A DNA stretch of 64,000 nt from Providencia stuartii (GTDB taxonomy: Bacteria > Pseudomonadota > Gammaproteobacteria > Enterobacterales > Enterobacteriaceae): the NCBI RefSeq assembly GCF_029277985.1, contig NZ_CP119546.1:2108001-2172000 (forward strand). The letters are read 5' to 3'. The position numbers and the translations under genes were made by a program. Shown piece after piece: positions 46,032-58,456 of this stretch. The notes below the pieces were generated by a model that was not told the origin of the DNA, did no database searches, and saw only the letters and a list, made by a program, of their open reading frames with translations. The stretch's first letter is position 1. Every line of letters starts with the position of its first letter.

Positions 46032-46913
46032 TTACTCTTGCGGTTTATTGTCTCGTGTCATCATCACTAAGGAAAGGCGAGCAGGGTGCTGACTTTCGCT
46101 TTTCATTGGCTGATTAATGCGTGCTGTTTCGACACAGACCATCTGTTTATAACCATTATTTGGCATATCTTGCATGCTGCATGATAATTCAGCCCATGGA
46201 TTCCAGCACACGACATCAGAATTATGATAATGATGGATTTCAATAGTGCGTGACCAGCAATCATCTCTGACCAAGCTATACTCTTCTGGCTCAGAATAAA
46301 TTCTGTCAGTATGAGCGGTTATTTTTAGGGGTTTATCTGCATAGACTTCACGGTCACTCACCTTATCAAAATAATGGCCACCTAGGCCATAGACCGTCGT
46401 TTTATGGATATCACCAACGTTGAGGTAAGTGTGCATGGCGGCCGTAGTGTCAAAATCACCATAGCTTTCTAACTCTAATTCACAGGTTTCACCGAGTTTC
46501 ATACGTAATATGAGGGTAAACTCATGTGGCCAGAGTTTACGGGTATAGTCGTTATCGGTGAGGGTAAAGGTGAGGATCACACCATCTTCGTGTTCATTAT
46601 GTGCAGTAAACTGCCACGGTAAAATCCGTGCAAAACCATGGCTAGGGCTGCCAGCAGGACCAAACCAAGGCCAACAAATAGGAATACCACCGCGAATAGC
46701 GGTGCCTGCTTTGAATGCACTTTCACTGCTGAGCCAGATACACGGTTTTTGACCATGAGGTTGCCAATCAATTAGTTGAGCACCTTGAATGCTAACAGCA
46801 CCACGTACTTTAGGGTGAGAAATAATAATTAAGGGCAGTTCACCCAACTGACGTTGGCTAATGTAGGCTGAAAGTTGCTTAATAACGGGTAAAGCAAAGA
46901 GTGTATCATGCAT
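46032..46913 (-). CDS. yeaD: D-hexose-6-phosphate epimerase-like protein YeaD
   Basis: YeaD resembles galactose mutarotase and is thought to interconvert anomers of glucose-6-phosphate. The 293-residue protein (E. coli 294) has conserved GAQLIDWQPHGQKPCIWLSS, AIRGGIPICWPWFGPAGSPS and HGFARILPW; the His and Asp/Glu pair of the mutarotase fold lie in AMHTYLNVGD and the C-terminal VVCWNPWAEL. ATG at 46913 aligns with the E. coli start, so the 12 extra codons upstream are excluded. It lies downstream of gapA on the same strand, with the gapA terminator between. Confidence 0.93.
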   Translation of the reverse strand: MHDTLFALPVIKQLSAYISQRQLGELPLIIISHPKVRGAVSIQGAQLIDWQPHGQKPCIWLSSESAFKAGTAIRGGIPICWPWFGPAGSPSHGFARILPWQFTAHNEHEDGVILTFTLTDNDYTRKLWPHEFTLILRMKLGETCELELESYGDFDTTAAMHTYLNVGDIHKTTVYGLGGHYFDKVSDREVYADKPLKITAHTDRIYSEPEEYSLVRDDCWSRTIEIHHYHNSDVVCWNPWAELSCSMQDMPNNGYKQMVCVETARINQPMKSESQHPARLSLVMMTRDNKPQE

Positions 46914-47037
46914 AATTATTTGCCTGTATATATGGAACAGTGAATACAAATAGGTTAGCAGAACTCAGGAAAACCGTCATTCTCCCTGAGACGTAAGTGG
47001 GGGACTCCCGACAAAATTGGCGGTAAATAAAACAAAA

Positions 47038-47057
47038 GAGCCGCCAAAAGGCGGCTC
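47038..47057 (-). terminator. Terminator of gapA
   Basis: Perfect stem GAGCCGCC / GGCGGCTC with a 4-base loop and TTTTGTTTTATTT on the minus strand. Confidence 0.9.
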
Positions 47058-47084
47058 AAATTAACCTTAAAACATGAATGACTC

Positions 47085-48435
<1,351 letters not shown>

Positions 48436-48849
48436 ATGACAGATAAAAGTAAGCAACCGATTGATATTTCGGAGCTAAATGATATTCAGCAATATGTGAC
48501 TCAACAAGCAGGAACAGAGCGTCCTTTTACTGGGGTTTTATTGCATAATCGTAAAGATGGGGTGTATGAATGTCTGTGTTGTGGTACACCACTTTTTCTA
48601 TCAGAGACCAAATTTGATGCCGGATGTGGATGGCCGAGTTTTTATCAGCCAGTGAATGAAGATGCGATTAAATACATCGAAGATTTCTCTCATGGCATGC
48701 ATCGAATCGAAGTTCGCTGCCAAAACTGTGATGCTCACTTAGGACATGTCTTTCCTGATGGACCGCAACCTACTGGGCAGCGTTACTGCATTAATTCAGC
48801 ATCATTAAGCTTTATCGATGAGCAAACCGGCGAAAAGACTCGTGGATAG
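48436..48849 (+). CDS. msrB: Methionine-(R)-sulfoxide reductase B
   Basis: MsrB reduces protein-bound methionine-R-sulfoxide. The 137-residue length equals E. coli. Zinc-binding pairs CLCCG (about 46) and CQNCDAHLG (about 95) are present, and the catalytic Cys is in [12 protein letters not shown] (about 118). [13 protein letters not shown] is a family signature. ATG at 48436 is preferred over the one 8 codons upstream because it gives the family length. yeaC follows. Confidence 0.96.
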   Translation: MTDKSKQPIDISELNDIQQYVTQQAGTERPFTGVLLHNRKDGVYECLCCGTPLFLSETKFDAGCGWPSFYQPVNEDAIKYIEDFSHGMHRIEVRCQNCDAHLGHVFPDGPQPTGQRYCINSASLSFIDEQTGEKTRG

Positions 48850-48967
48850 GGTGCTGAAGCAAGCTGAAGCTAAAAAACAAAATAAAGCATTATCGATTCA
48901 GCTAAATTGAAATAGGTCATGAAATACCGATAGATGATTTGCTGAGTCTTTTTGAAGGAGTCGTGAA

Positions 48968-49270
48968 GTGAGTATAGAGTTAGAGCCAGAACAATTAGAG
49001 CAACTGTTATCAGTGATGACCCCTGAGATTTATCAGCGTTTAGTGACCGCTGTTGAATTAGGAAAATGGCCTGATGGTGTCGCTTTAACCGCAGAACAAA
49101 AAGAACATAGCTTACAAATGGTGATGTTATGGCAATCGCGTCACAATCATGACCCTGAACATATGACGATTGGTACGGATGGGCAAATTACCATGAAAAG
49201 TAAGCAGGAGCTCAAATCAATGTTTCAAGGCGAGATGCTGGCGACATTGAAACCACAAAACAAAGACTAG
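48968..49270 (+). CDS. yeaC: DUF1315 protein YeaC
   Basis: The 100-residue cytoplasmic protein has a GTG start (GAAGGAG lies 7 bases upstream). It matches E. coli YeaC (90 aa): MTPEIYQRLVTAVELGKWPD, GVALTAEQKEHSLQMVMLWQ, SRHNHDPEHMTIGTDGQITM. The N-terminal eight to ten residues (MSIELEPEQL) and the C-terminal tail are slightly longer than in E. coli. Function unknown. It lies in the conserved msrB-yeaC-pncA-ansA order. Confidence 0.9.
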   Translation: MSIELEPEQLEQLLSVMTPEIYQRLVTAVELGKWPDGVALTAEQKEHSLQMVMLWQSRHNHDPEHMTIGTDGQITMKSKQELKSMFQGEMLATLKPQNKD

Positions 49271-49978
49271 TTTCATCTGCTTGCCTCTTTATCTCAATAA
49301 GAGGCAAGTCATATCGATAATACGCTATTGCTAAAACGGTCTTCTCCGCTAATACAAAAGGTTAAGAGACACATTATGAAATTGTCTTCTCATTTACTCT
49401 TTTCTTTCAAATAATTTCTTCCGACGATTTTTCAAACATAAAGTCTGGCATGAGAAAGATTTTTACGGCCTCAAAGTCGGCTTTAATTAATTTGTTCACT
49501 GTTTATTTAAATTGATGATAGTCATTGATAATTAAGGTTATTTATTGGGGGTGCCATAAAAAGCATCAAAGCACTGTTTCGATAAACACGCCTATAATTT
49601 TGCTTAATAAATAAAGATAATTTATGGCAAATAATGATTCTCATGAGCGTATCGGCAAGCCTTGATAGTGATGAGTCACAGGTAAGGAGGAGCTGGTGGG
49701 AGCCATAGCAACTCATATTCGCGTTCCGTAGCTATTGTTCCAGTAACAGAACGGAAGGTTACTATATTGACTAAAACTGCTCGTTAAGTTTCAACCATTA
49801 AAGCAACAAGAACGCAGCGGTTTAAACAGACGGTGAGCAAACTTAAGTGTGTCACAGCAAGGGCAAAGTGGGCTCGCAACATGATAGCTTTAGTGATCAA
49901 AAGAGGATGCAGTTAATCTGAAATGATAGCGGGATGTTTTACCCACTGTATCATCGGATCCAGCGGGTATTTTTATGT
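49271..49978. other. 700-base gap between yeaC and pncA
   Basis: A GCCTCTT / AAGAGGC hairpin (about 49282-49305) follows yeaC. Open frames here on both strands look random, have no start signals and match nothing I know. A plus-strand terminator-like hairpin (49941-49975) at the right end has no gene upstream of it; see findings. Confidence 0.45.
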
Positions 49979-50635
49979 CTATTGCAAGGAGTCGGTTGTC
50001 AGTAAAGTCGCCCCTTTTTGCGACATTTCAGCTAAGGCAAGCTCACTGTCCATGGCTGATAAGTTTACACCACGGCAACCATCAATCAGCACATCGACGT
50101 TATAGCCTAGTTTGAGTGCATCCAGTACGGTAAATTTGACGCAATAATCGGTGGCAATACCCATAATAAATAATTGCGTAATTTGCTGTTCTTGTAGCCA
50201 TGCATGCAAGCGTGTTTGGCTAATCCGATCATTGTCGAAAAAAGCACTGTAGCTATCTACTTGAGGATTTTCCCCCTTAGTGAAGACTTCACAGATAGCC
50301 TCTCGATTGAGCTTTGGATGAAAGTCAGCGCCCGTTTCACCTTGCACACAATGCACTGGCCACCAGACTTGAGGAATGCCATTGAGAGTGCCAATATCCC
50401 CCTCACGGGTTCCTGAATTAACGGCAAAACTCAGATGGTTGGCAGGGTGCCAGTCTTGGCTAGCGATAATCGGAATATTTTGTTGTTGGCATAGTTCTAT
50501 GGCTCTATTCGCTGTCTCTATCACTATTTCACTGTCTGCGACAGCAAGTGCGCCGCCAGTGCAGAAATCATTTTGTAGATCAACTAAGAGTAAAGCGGAT
50601 TTAATTAAATCCTCATGGGGATTATTCATCGGCAT
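49979..50635 (-). CDS. pncA: Nicotinamidase PncA
   Basis: PncA hydrolyses nicotinamide to nicotinate in NAD salvage. The 218-residue protein has the catalytic triad Asp (LLLVDLQNDFCTGG), Lys (VFTKGENPQVDSYSAF) and Cys (MGIATDYCVKFTVLDA), and metal-site residues in SQDWHPANH. The start is uncertain among GTG 50647, ATG 50635 and ATG 50629. 50635 is chosen because GAGGTG lies 9 to 14 bases upstream. All overlap the end of ansA, so translation is coupled. Confidence 0.94.
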   Translation of the reverse strand: MPMNNPHEDLIKSALLLVDLQNDFCTGGALAVADSEIVIETANRAIELCQQQNIPIIASQDWHPANHLSFAVNSGTREGDIGTLNGIPQVWWPVHCVQGETGADFHPKLNREAICEVFTKGENPQVDSYSAFFDNDRISQTRLHAWLQEQQITQLFIMGIATDYCVKFTVLDALKLGYNVDVLIDGCRGVNLSAMDSELALAEMSQKGATLLTTDSLQ

Positions 50636-51641
50636 AGCTGAGTTCACCTCTAAGATTATTTTGCATTAATTCCCGAACATGTGCCGGTGTATATTCTTGA
50701 CTGAGTAAGTAATGTAATTTACTTAAAGCGGCCTCAAATGTCATATCAAATCCACTAATCACCCCAGCTTCGGCAAGAGCGTGGCCTGTTGCATACCCCT
50801 CCATATTGACGCGACCAGAAATACATTGCGTCAGATTTACCACGATAATGCCGCGATTTGTTGCATCATGGAGGATTTTCAGTAATTCAGGTTGCTGGGG
50901 AGCATTACCAATACCATAAGAACGCAGAATGAGTGCTTTCACGGGTTGCTGGAGAATATTACGTACAATTTCAATCGATAACCCTGGATAGATCATGACA
51001 ACGCCAATAGGTTGAGGGGTTATCCTATGGGTAATCAACGGACCTATACCGATGGGAGCTGGACATGTGTTGAATGTGCGAATATGAATACCCGCCTCCA
51101 TCAAAGGAGGACAGTTAGGAGAGGTAAATGCATCGAAGCCATCCGCATGAGATTTGACAGTACGATTGCCCCGATACAGCTTGTTGTTAAAGAACAATCC
51201 AACTTCATTAATGGGATAATTAGCGGCAAGATACAATGCATTCAGTAGGTTAGTTTGGCCATCAGAACGCAATGCCTCCAAGGGTATCTGTGACCCTGTC
51301 ACAATAACGGGCTTGCGTAAGTTCTCTAACATAAAGGATAGCGCAGAAGCGGTATAAGCCATGGTATCTGTGCCATGAAGGATGACAAACCCATCATAAT
51401 TGTCATAATTTTCGCTGATATCATCGGCGATATTTTGCCAATCCTCAGGTGTGATATCAGAAGAGTCGATTAAAGGTTGATGTTCTCTGATTGTAAACTC
51501 TGGCATTTCAGGACGATGAAACTCTGGCATTTTAGCTAGCTGGGCCTGAAGATGGCCTGAAATAGGAATATAACCTTGGGGAGAGTGGCGCATACCAATG
51601 GTTCCACCGGTATACACAACATAAATCGATTTCTTCTGCAT
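50622..51641 (-). CDS. ansA: L-asparaginase I (cytoplasmic)
   Basis: AnsA hydrolyses L-asparagine to aspartate and ammonia in the cytoplasm. The 339-residue protein (E. coli 338) has the first active-site Thr in VVYTGGTIGMRHS and the second in VILHGTDTMAYTASALSFML. No signal peptide, which distinguishes it from AnsB. It is upstream of and overlapping pncA, as in E. coli. Start ATG 51641. Confidence 0.96.
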   Translation of the reverse strand: MQKKSIYVVYTGGTIGMRHSPQGYIPISGHLQAQLAKMPEFHRPEMPEFTIREHQPLIDSSDITPEDWQNIADDISENYDNYDGFVILHGTDTMAYTASALSFMLENLRKPVIVTGSQIPLEALRSDGQTNLLNALYLAANYPINEVGLFFNNKLYRGNRTVKSHADGFDAFTSPNCPPLMEAGIHIRTFNTCPAPIGIGPLITHRITPQPIGVVMIYPGLSIEIVRNILQQPVKALILRSYGIGNAPQQPELLKILHDATNRGIIVVNLTQCISGRVNMEGYATGHALAEAGVISGFDMTFEAALSKLHYLLSQEYTPAHVRELMQNNLRGELSYADE

Positions 51642-51800
51642 TTAATTACCTAATTTATTTCTGAACACATTGCCTAACAAGATAAAAAGTGCTTGTTACC
51701 ATTGGCTCTATTTGGAAGCGAGATAATTCTGACGCATTTAATTGCAGTTATCTACTGCTTAAATGGCTTTTGCTAGGGAGAATGACAAGATAAATCAATT

Positions 51801-51829
51801 AATCCCCTTTAGATATTCTAAAGGGGATC
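51801..51829 (-). terminator. Terminator of sppA
   Basis: The stem GATCCCCTTTAGA / TCTAAAGGGGATT lies just after the sppA stop codon; a modest U-rich tail (AATTGATTTATC) follows on the minus strand. Confidence 0.7.
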
Positions 51830-51836
51830 GGGGAGA

Positions 51837-53693
51837 TTAATGAATATCCGCGCAATTTAGGCAAAAGGCATAACGATTTTGAGGATCGTTCATTTTTAAG
51901 AAAAATTGGGCTTGCTGGCGAATATCAGTGGCGACGGCGGGAGGTAAGAATACCTGTAACACATCGGGTACTATCGCTTGTGCGCTGTTGCTCAGTTCGA
52001 GAATTAACTGATCCATAAATGACAACTCAGGTTGCATCCAGTCCAATTGTACAGAATCAAGCTTGGCTAATTCAGCGGCTTTGGTGACGGCATCATCGAA
52101 ATCACCTAATTGGTCGACTAGACCAAGTTTTTTCGCATCACTGCCGATCCAGACGCGACCTTGTGCAATTTTGTCGATCTCTTCCGGTGTTTTATGGCGT
52201 GCTTTCGCCACTAAACCAATAAAGGTTTTGTAACCATTTTCGATGGTAATCTGCATCATATCAGCAAATTCAGGGCTTATGCCTTTAGTGGCAGAAATAT
52301 CAGCCAGTGGGGTTGTTGATACGCCATCCGTATAGACTCCGACAGAATCTAGTGTATTTTCAAATGTATTGATCACACCAAAGATGCCGATAGAACCTGT
52401 TATCGTATTTGGGCTAGAAATAATATAGTCAGCTGGTGTTGAGACCCAATAGCCACCTGATGCCGCCATACCGCCCATAGAGACGATAACTGGCTTACCT
52501 GCTGCTCGCGCAGAGGCTAATTCATTACGAATCAGATCAGAGGCTGTGACACTACCACCGGGGCTATTAACACGTAAGATGATTGCTTTGATGTTGTTAT
52601 CTAAGCGAGCTTCTCTAATTTGCGAACTGATCAGGTCTCCACTGGCAATACCCGGCGCTTGGGGGCCATCCATGATCGCACCTTGTACAACGATCACCGC
52701 AATATTGCCGGGCATTTCAGCGCCGATACTGGTGATTTTTGCTGAATAATCATAGATACTCACGTAATTAAAATGTTTCTCTTGGTCATTCCAACCAAAT
52801 TGCTTCTTGAGCACATTTTCAGCTTGTTCACGCGTATAGATTTTGTCGACAAGTTTTTGGTTTAGGGCATATTTCGCGTTATCACCGTCAGAAGCACGTA
52901 ATTTATTGAGTAATGCCTCTGTACCTGGAAAAATTCCTTCCGCTGTGGTTTTACGGTTTTTAGCCAAAGTCTCTAGATAGTTACCCCATAAGGCATCTAA
53001 CCACTGCTTAGTCGATTCACGAGCTTCTGGTGACATATTGTCACGCATTAGCGGCTCAACTGCCGATTTATACGTCCCTACACGGAAAATATGGCTACTG
53101 ACTTTGAGCTTTTCTAACAGTGATTTGTAATAAAGGGTATTGGTTGAAAAACCTTGAATGCCGACCATTCCTTGTGGTGCAAGGAAAATGTGGTCAGCAT
53201 AACTGGCTAAGTAATATTGAGATTGACTAAAGCTATCACCAACTGCATAAATAGGTTTACCAGAGTCTTTAAACTCGGTAATGGCTTTACCAATAAAATT
53301 GAGCGAAGGTTGGTCGGCTCCAACAAGATTGTCTAAGCGGAGTACCATACCGGTAATACGGTCATCGGTGGCGGCACTGCGGATCGTATCGACAATATCA
53401 AATAGCGAGTTTTCTTGCATTCGGCTATTGGGAGTCCCCAAGAGTTCACGGCTCATACGACCAAAAGGGTCAGGTGTTGAGACTTGATCAACAACTACGC
53501 CCTGTAAATCAACATACAGTGCACCAAAATAGTTTTGGTCAGGTTTAGAATCGGATTGATATAGCGCTATCGAACCAATGACTAAAAAACACAATACAAG
53601 AAAAATGGTATTGAAAACCAGCTCTCGAATAAAATTTAGTATTCGCCAACTAAACTTAAATACAGTGGCGATGATTTCCCATATTTGACGCAT
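51837..53693 (-). CDS. sppA: Signal peptide peptidase SppA (protease IV)
   Basis: SppA is an inner-membrane serine protease that degrades cleaved signal peptides. The 618-residue protein (E. coli 618) has one N-terminal membrane helix (NTIFLVLCFLVIGSIALYQS, about 28-48) and tandem S49 domains. The catalytic Lys is in the N-terminal half (FRVGTYKSAVEPL) and the nucleophile Ser in the C-terminal half (VSMGGMAASGGYWVSTPADY). Divergent from ydjA. Terminator downstream. Confidence 0.97.
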   Translation of the reverse strand: MRQIWEIIATVFKFSWRILNFIRELVFNTIFLVLCFLVIGSIALYQSDSKPDQNYFGALYVDLQGVVVDQVSTPDPFGRMSRELLGTPNSRMQENSLFDIVDTIRSAATDDRITGMVLRLDNLVGADQPSLNFIGKAITEFKDSGKPIYAVGDSFSQSQYYLASYADHIFLAPQGMVGIQGFSTNTLYYKSLLEKLKVSSHIFRVGTYKSAVEPLMRDNMSPEARESTKQWLDALWGNYLETLAKNRKTTAEGIFPGTEALLNKLRASDGDNAKYALNQKLVDKIYTREQAENVLKKQFGWNDQEKHFNYVSIYDYSAKITSIGAEMPGNIAVIVVQGAIMDGPQAPGIASGDLISSQIREARLDNNIKAIILRVNSPGGSVTASDLIRNELASARAAGKPVIVSMGGMAASGGYWVSTPADYIISSPNTITGSIGIFGVINTFENTLDSVGVYTDGVSTTPLADISATKGISPEFADMMQITIENGYKTFIGLVAKARHKTPEEIDKIAQGRVWIGSDAKKLGLVDQLGDFDDAVTKAAELAKLDSVQLDWMQPELSFMDQLILELSNSAQAIVPDVLQVFLPPAVATDIRQQAQFFLKMNDPQNRYAFCLNCADIH

Positions 53694-54017
53694 AATTTCT
53701 CCGACACACGAATTTGCACTTGTTATCTTAATGAAATAAAAACAGTTGTCTGCTAATGAATGATATTTTTATTCATAACAATGTTTTCTAGCGCGTTGTA
53801 CAATATCGTGATTATATTTTTCAACACACACAAATGATATAATTCAATTTATTAATCAATATAATACTGTAGTCTCTCTCAAGCGAATAAGACTGCCAAA
53901 AAGCTTTGTAGACACAGTAGAATAACCTTAAATCGGTTATTTAATCATTAAATAGCATGATTATGATTGCTTGTTTGAATGACTATTATATCAGTTTACT
54001 CTGAATCGGAGATGAAT
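53694..54017. other. sppA-ydjA divergent promoter region
   Basis: About 320 AT-rich bases with promoters for both genes; no ORF, repeat or RNA structure was recognised. Confidence 0.4.
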
Positions 54018-54569
54018 ATGGATGCTTTAACCCTTTTATTGAACCGCCGTTCAGCTTCACGGCTAACAACGCCAGCACCACAAGGTGATGAGTTACAAAA
54101 TATTTTGGCCGCAGGCATGCGAGCGCCGGATCATGGTGCTTTACGTCCTTGGCACTTTGTTGTTATGCAAGGTGAAGGGTTAAATCGTTTTAGTCAATTA
54201 CTGGAAAAAGCGGCAAAAGAAGGCAATTTAGGCGCAGAAGTTGAAGAAAAAGCGCGTAATGCTCCCTTTAGAGCGCCATTGATTATTACCGTTATTGCGA
54301 AGACACAAAAGCACCCTAAAGTGCCTGAATGGGAACAAATTGTCGCCGCAGGGTGTACTGTACAAGCCATGCAAATGGCCGCAGTAGCACAAGGTTTTGG
54401 AGGGATCTGGCGTTCAGGATCTTGGACGGAAGATGCTATTGTTCGTGAAGGTTTAGGTTGCACGCCGAATGACCATATTGTTGGTTTCTTATATTTAGGC
54501 ACACCTGAGCTGAAGGCACCTGCAAAAGTTCAATTTCCTGATATGCAAGATTTTATTTCTCACTTTTGA
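54018..54569 (+). CDS. ydjA: Nitroreductase-family protein YdjA
   Basis: This 183-residue FMN-dependent NAD(P)H oxidoreductase is of the minimal nitroreductase type and equals E. coli YdjA in length. Signatures: [40 protein letters not shown], and [20 protein letters not shown]. The physiological substrate is unknown. ATG at 54018 has GGAG 6 bases upstream, whereas ATG 54012 touches it. selD starts 14 bases after the stop. Confidence 0.94.
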   Translation: MDALTLLLNRRSASRLTTPAPQGDELQNILAAGMRAPDHGALRPWHFVVMQGEGLNRFSQLLEKAAKEGNLGAEVEEKARNAPFRAPLIITVIAKTQKHPKVPEWEQIVAAGCTVQAMQMAAVAQGFGGIWRSGSWTEDAIVREGLGCTPNDHIVGFLYLGTPELKAPAKVQFPDMQDFISHF

Positions 54570-54583
54570 TAAGGCCAAGTTCA

Positions 54584-55624
54584 GTGGAAAAAATCAGATT
54601 AACTCAGTACAGCCATGGCGCAGGCTGTGGTTGTAAAATCGCCCCAAAAATATTGGAGCAAATTCTTCATACCGAACAAGCTAAATTTCACGACCCTAAT
54701 TTATTAGTCGGTAATGAAACGAAAGATGATGCGGCGGTGTATGACTTAGGTAATGGCATCGGTATTATCAGTACGACTGATTTTTTTATGCCGATTGTCG
54801 ATTCACCTTTTGAGTTCGGTCGGATAGCCGCCACGAATGCAATTAGTGATATTTTTGCCATGGGAGGCAAACCCATCATGGCGATTGCGATTTTAGGGTG
54901 GCCAATCGCAAAATTACCCCCGGAAGTGGCAAAAGAAGTCATCGAGGGGGGGCGAGCAGCGTGTGCTGAGGCGGGGATCTCTCTTGCTGGTGGGCATTCG
55001 ATTGATGCACCTGAACCTATTTTTGGTCTTGCAGTGACTGGCGTAGTGAATACGGAATATGTGAAGAAAAATAGTGCGGCTACCGCAGGGTGTGAACTCT
55101 TCCTGACTAAACCGTTAGGTATCGGTGTGTTAACGACCGCAGAGAAAAAAGGGGTATTGGCGTCAGAGCACCAAAACTTAGCCACTGAAACTATGTGTCA
55201 GATAAATAAGTTAGGGGCAATTATTGCGCCATTAACGGGTGTGACGGCCATGACCGATGTGACGGGATTCGGCCTACTTGGTCATTTGAGTGAAATTTGC
55301 GAAGGTTCGAAAGTCCGTGCAGAAATTTACTTTAGCCAAGTACCCAAATTGGCGAATGTTGAGCAATATATCGATGTGGGTTGTGTTCCCGGTGGAACCC
55401 AACGGAACTTTGACAGTTATGGGCATCTCATTGGGCCAATGACGGAAGCTCAGCGCAAGTTACTCTGTGATCCGCAAACATCTGGTGGATTACTCATCGC
55501 CGTAGAGCCTTCTGAGGTCGCTAAAATTAAAGACATTGCACAGCAGCAAGGTGTTTTGTTACAGTCTATCGGTAAATTATTACCCCAGCGGGAAAATGTT
55601 CCTTTAATTGAAGTGAAAGATTAA
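54584..55624 (+). CDS. selD: Selenide, water dikinase (selenophosphate synthase)
   Basis: SelD makes selenophosphate from selenide and ATP for selenocysteine and selenouridine. The 346-residue protein (E. coli 347) has the active-site HGAGCGCK motif with Cys15 and Lys18 (cysteine, not selenocysteine), then [44 protein letters not shown] and [10 protein letters not shown]. The GTG at 54584 ([14 protein letters not shown]) is chosen because it aligns with E. coli; a TTG at 54566 would start inside ydjA. topB follows after 4 bases. Confidence 0.95.
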   Translation: MEKIRLTQYSHGAGCGCKIAPKILEQILHTEQAKFHDPNLLVGNETKDDAAVYDLGNGIGIISTTDFFMPIVDSPFEFGRIAATNAISDIFAMGGKPIMAIAILGWPIAKLPPEVAKEVIEGGRAACAEAGISLAGGHSIDAPEPIFGLAVTGVVNTEYVKKNSAATAGCELFLTKPLGIGVLTTAEKKGVLASEHQNLATETMCQINKLGAIIAPLTGVTAMTDVTGFGLLGHLSEICEGSKVRAEIYFSQVPKLANVEQYIDVGCVPGGTQRNFDSYGHLIGPMTEAQRKLLCDPQTSGGLLIAVEPSEVAKIKDIAQQQGVLLQSIGKLLPQRENVPLIEVKD

Positions 55625-55628
55625 CTTA

Positions 55629-57560
55629 ATGCGTTTGTTTATTGCGGAAAAGCCTAGCCTTGCGCGGGCAATTGCGGATGTACTTCCTAAGCCTCACAAA
55701 CGAGGTGATGGTTTTATCCAGTGTGGTAATGATCAAATAGTCACGTGGTGTATCGGGCATCTATTGGAACAAGCAGAACCCGACGCGTATGAACCTCGAT
55801 ATGCACGCTGGAATTTGCAAGACTTGCCGATCATTCCTGAAAAATGGCAACTCAAACCGCGTTCCGCAGTAACCAAACAATTAAAGACAATTGATACTTT
55901 GCTCAAACAAGCGACTGAGGTCGTGCATGCAGGAGACCCTGATAGAGAAGGGCAATTGTTGGTGGATGAAGTTTTAGATTTCTTAAAACTTCCGGCCGAT
56001 AAAAGGAAGCAAGTCAAACGTTGTTTGATTAATGACCTTAACCCACAAGCAGTAGAAAGAGCCATCGACCGGCTACGAGAAAATCGCGAATTTATTCCAT
56101 TATGTGTTTCCGCACTAGCACGGGCACGAGCAGATTGGTTGTATGGAATTAACATGACTCGAGCGTACACGTTGTTGGGGCAACGAGGCGGTTATCAAGG
56201 TGTGTTGTCGGTGGGAAGAGTGCAAACACCAGTACTAGGTCTGGTTGTTCGTCGTGATGAAGACATCGAAAATTTTGTACCGAAAGATTATTTTGAGGTC
56301 AAAGCGCATATAGTGACGCCTCAAGATGAACGTTTTGTGGCCATTTGGCAACCAAGTGAATCTTGTATTGATTATCAGGATGAGGAAGGGCGTCTATTTC
56401 ATCGTCCTCTCGCTGAACATGTTGTCTCGCGAATTACCGGAAAACCGGCTTTTGTCACCCAATATCAAGACAAGCGTGAATCTGAAACGGCTCCGTTACC
56501 TTTTTCACTATCTGCATTACAGATTGAAGCGGCTAAAAAATTTGGATTAAGCGCACAAGAGGTGTTGGACATTTGCCAACGTCTGTATGAAACCCACAAA
56601 CTCATCACTTATCCACGTTCAGATAGCCGTTATCTGCCTGATGAGCACTTTGCTGGACGTCATTCGGTATTGAATGCGATTTCAGTTCATCAACCAGAAT
56701 TAACCCAGTTCGAACTGCCTGAACTGGATAAAAAAAATCGTTGTTGGGATGACAAAAAAGTTGATGCTCATCATGCGATTATTCCGACAGCTAAAGCAAC
56801 GGCGGTTAAATTAACTGAAAATGAAGCTAATATTTATCAGTTAGTGGCGCGTCAATATATCATTCAATTTATGTCAGATGCCGTTTATCGAAAATGTACC
56901 ATTGAGCTTGATATTGAAAAGGGTAAATTTATTGCTAAGGCACGTTTTTTAGCGGAAGCAGGTTGGCGAGTGGTTCTTGGGAATAAAGAGCGAGACTCTG
57001 AAAATGATGGTAGTCCATTACCTGTTGTGGCTAAAGGGGATGAGTTATTGTGTGAAAAAGGAGAGGTTGTTGAAAAGCAAACTCAGCCACCAAGACCTTT
57101 TACTGATGCAACTTTATTATCAGCAATGACTGGGATAGCGCGCTTTGTTCAAGATAAAGCCTTAAAAAAAGTATTGCGCGAAACGGATGGGTTAGGCACT
57201 GAAGCGACACGTGCAGGGATCATTGATTTATTATTTAAACGTCAGTTCCTATTTAAAAAAGGTCGTTATATTCACTCCACCCCCGCAGGCCGAGCGCTCA
57301 TTCATGTATTGCCTGATATGGCGACATTACCGGATATGACCGCACATTGGGAATCTATTTTGACGCAAATCAGTGAAAAGCAAACGCGATATGATGATTT
57401 TATGAATCCGTTAAGCGCCACCTTGACACAGCTGATCTCTCAGGCTCGCCAGTTGACTAATTTACGTGCGTTTCGTGAATTACCACCGGTAACACATGCC
57501 AAAGGCACTAAAAAAGCCACTAAATCGGCTAAAAAAATGAAAAAGAGTGTACAAGAGTAG
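55629..57560 (+). CDS. topB: DNA topoisomerase III
   Basis: TopB is a type IA topoisomerase that decatenates replication intermediates. The 643-residue protein has an N-terminal Toprim domain ([40 protein letters not shown]) and the catalytic Tyr328 in [14 protein letters not shown], the same position as in E. coli. The decatenation loop region lies in the middle. The C-terminus is a Lys-rich tail ([17 protein letters not shown]). It is in an apparent ydjA-selD-topB operon. Terminator downstream shared with xthA. Confidence 0.97.
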   Translation: MRLFIAEKPSLARAIADVLPKPHKRGDGFIQCGNDQIVTWCIGHLLEQAEPDAYEPRYARWNLQDLPIIPEKWQLKPRSAVTKQLKTIDTLLKQATEVVHAGDPDREGQLLVDEVLDFLKLPADKRKQVKRCLINDLNPQAVERAIDRLRENREFIPLCVSALARARADWLYGINMTRAYTLLGQRGGYQGVLSVGRVQTPVLGLVVRRDEDIENFVPKDYFEVKAHIVTPQDERFVAIWQPSESCIDYQDEEGRLFHRPLAEHVVSRITGKPAFVTQYQDKRESETAPLPFSLSALQIEAAKKFGLSAQEVLDICQRLYETHKLITYPRSDSRYLPDEHFAGRHSVLNAISVHQPELTQFELPELDKKNRCWDDKKVDAHHAIIPTAKATAVKLTENEANIYQLVARQYIIQFMSDAVYRKCTIELDIEKGKFIAKARFLAEAGWRVVLGNKERDSENDGSPLPVVAKGDELLCEKGEVVEKQTQPPRPFTDATLLSAMTGIARFVQDKALKKVLRETDGLGTEATRAGIIDLLFKRQFLFKKGRYIHSTPAGRALIHVLPDMATLPDMTAHWESILTQISEKQTRYDDFMNPLSATLTQLISQARQLTNLRAFRELPPVTHAKGTKKATKSAKKMKKSVQE

Positions 57561-57596
57561 TTAACAATCCAAAAATCATTCTTGTTTTTATCATGA

Positions 57597-57629
57597 TCAA
57601 TAAGGGAATGAGAGCCACTCCCTTATTGA
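57597..57629. terminator. Terminator between topB and xthA
   Basis: The stem TCAATAAGGGA / TCCCTTATTGA, in the gap of the convergent genes. Confidence 0.75.
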
Positions 57630-57640
57630 ATGGGGAAAGG

Positions 57641-58456
57641 TTAGTCTTTCGTTAAATCGAATTCAGCCCAAACGGGGGCGTGATCTGATGGTTTTTCCAT
57701 TCCTCTGATTTCATAATCAATCCCTGTCGCTAAACAGCGGCGAGAAAGAGCCGTTGAGGCTAATAGTAGGTCTATACGTAATCCTCGATTATCATCAAAT
57801 CCTTTTGAACGGTAGTCAAACCATGAATAACAATCATTGGTTTCAGGGTGCATGGCACGATAGGTATCGACTAAGCCCCAATTGAGTAATCTTTCCATCC
57901 ATTCCCGCTCTTCTGGTAAGAAAGAACATTTCCCTGTTTTTAACCAACGCTTACGGTTTGCGTCACCGATACCAATATCGAGATCGGTTGGGCTAATATT
58001 CATATCACCCATGATTAACAGTTGTGACTCAGGTGTCTGAGTTGATGTAATATAGTCTTGTAAGTCCTGATAGAATTTTTCTTTGGCAGGAAATTTTGTT
58101 GGATGGTCGCGACTTTCACCCTGGGGAAAGTAACCATTCACGACAGTTAGCAGACCATTATTGGTCTCAATATCCGCCATAATAATTCTGCGTTGTGCAT
58201 CGTCGTCGTCAGTAGGGAACCCTTTACGCACAGCGACAGGTTCACTTTTGGTCAATAGCGCTACGCCATAGTGGGCTTTTTGGCCGTGATAAAATACATG
58301 ATAGCCTAGCTTGCTGACCTCATCATAAGGAAACATGTCATCATGAACTTTGGTTTCCTGTAGCCCGATCACTTCAGGCTGATGCTTATCAATAATAGCC
58401 GCCAATTGATGTGGGCGAGCACGGAGGCCATTTATGTTGAACGAGATAAATTTCAT
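57641..58456 (-). CDS. xthA: Exonuclease III
   Basis: XthA is the major AP endonuclease and 3'-5' exonuclease of base excision repair. The 271-residue protein (E. coli 268) has the EEP fold: [18 protein letters not shown] with the Asn, [10 protein letters not shown] with Glu34, [23 protein letters not shown], and the final catalytic [15 protein letters not shown] with Asp-His. Complete and intact. Convergent with topB. Confidence 0.97.
   Translation of the reverse strand: MKFISFNINGLRARPHQLAAIIDKHQPEVIGLQETKVHDDMFPYDEVSKLGYHVFYHGQKAHYGVALLTKSEPVAVRKGFPTDDDDAQRRIIMADIETNNGLLTVVNGYFPQGESRDHPTKFPAKEKFYQDLQDYITSTQTPESQLLIMGDMNISPTDLDIGIGDANRKRWLKTGKCSFLPEEREWMERLLNWGLVDTYRAMHPETNDCYSWFDYRSKGFDDNRGLRIDLLLASTALSRRCLATGIDYEIRGMEKPSDHAPVWAEFDLTKD

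Noticed and set aside
49522..49716. 64-codon frame on the minus strand in the yeaC-pncA gap
   Set aside because: No start signal, no recognisable family, mixed random composition.
54566..54583. TTG start for selD inside ydjA
   Set aside because: It adds six residues absent from the family; GTG at 54584 aligns with E. coli SelD.
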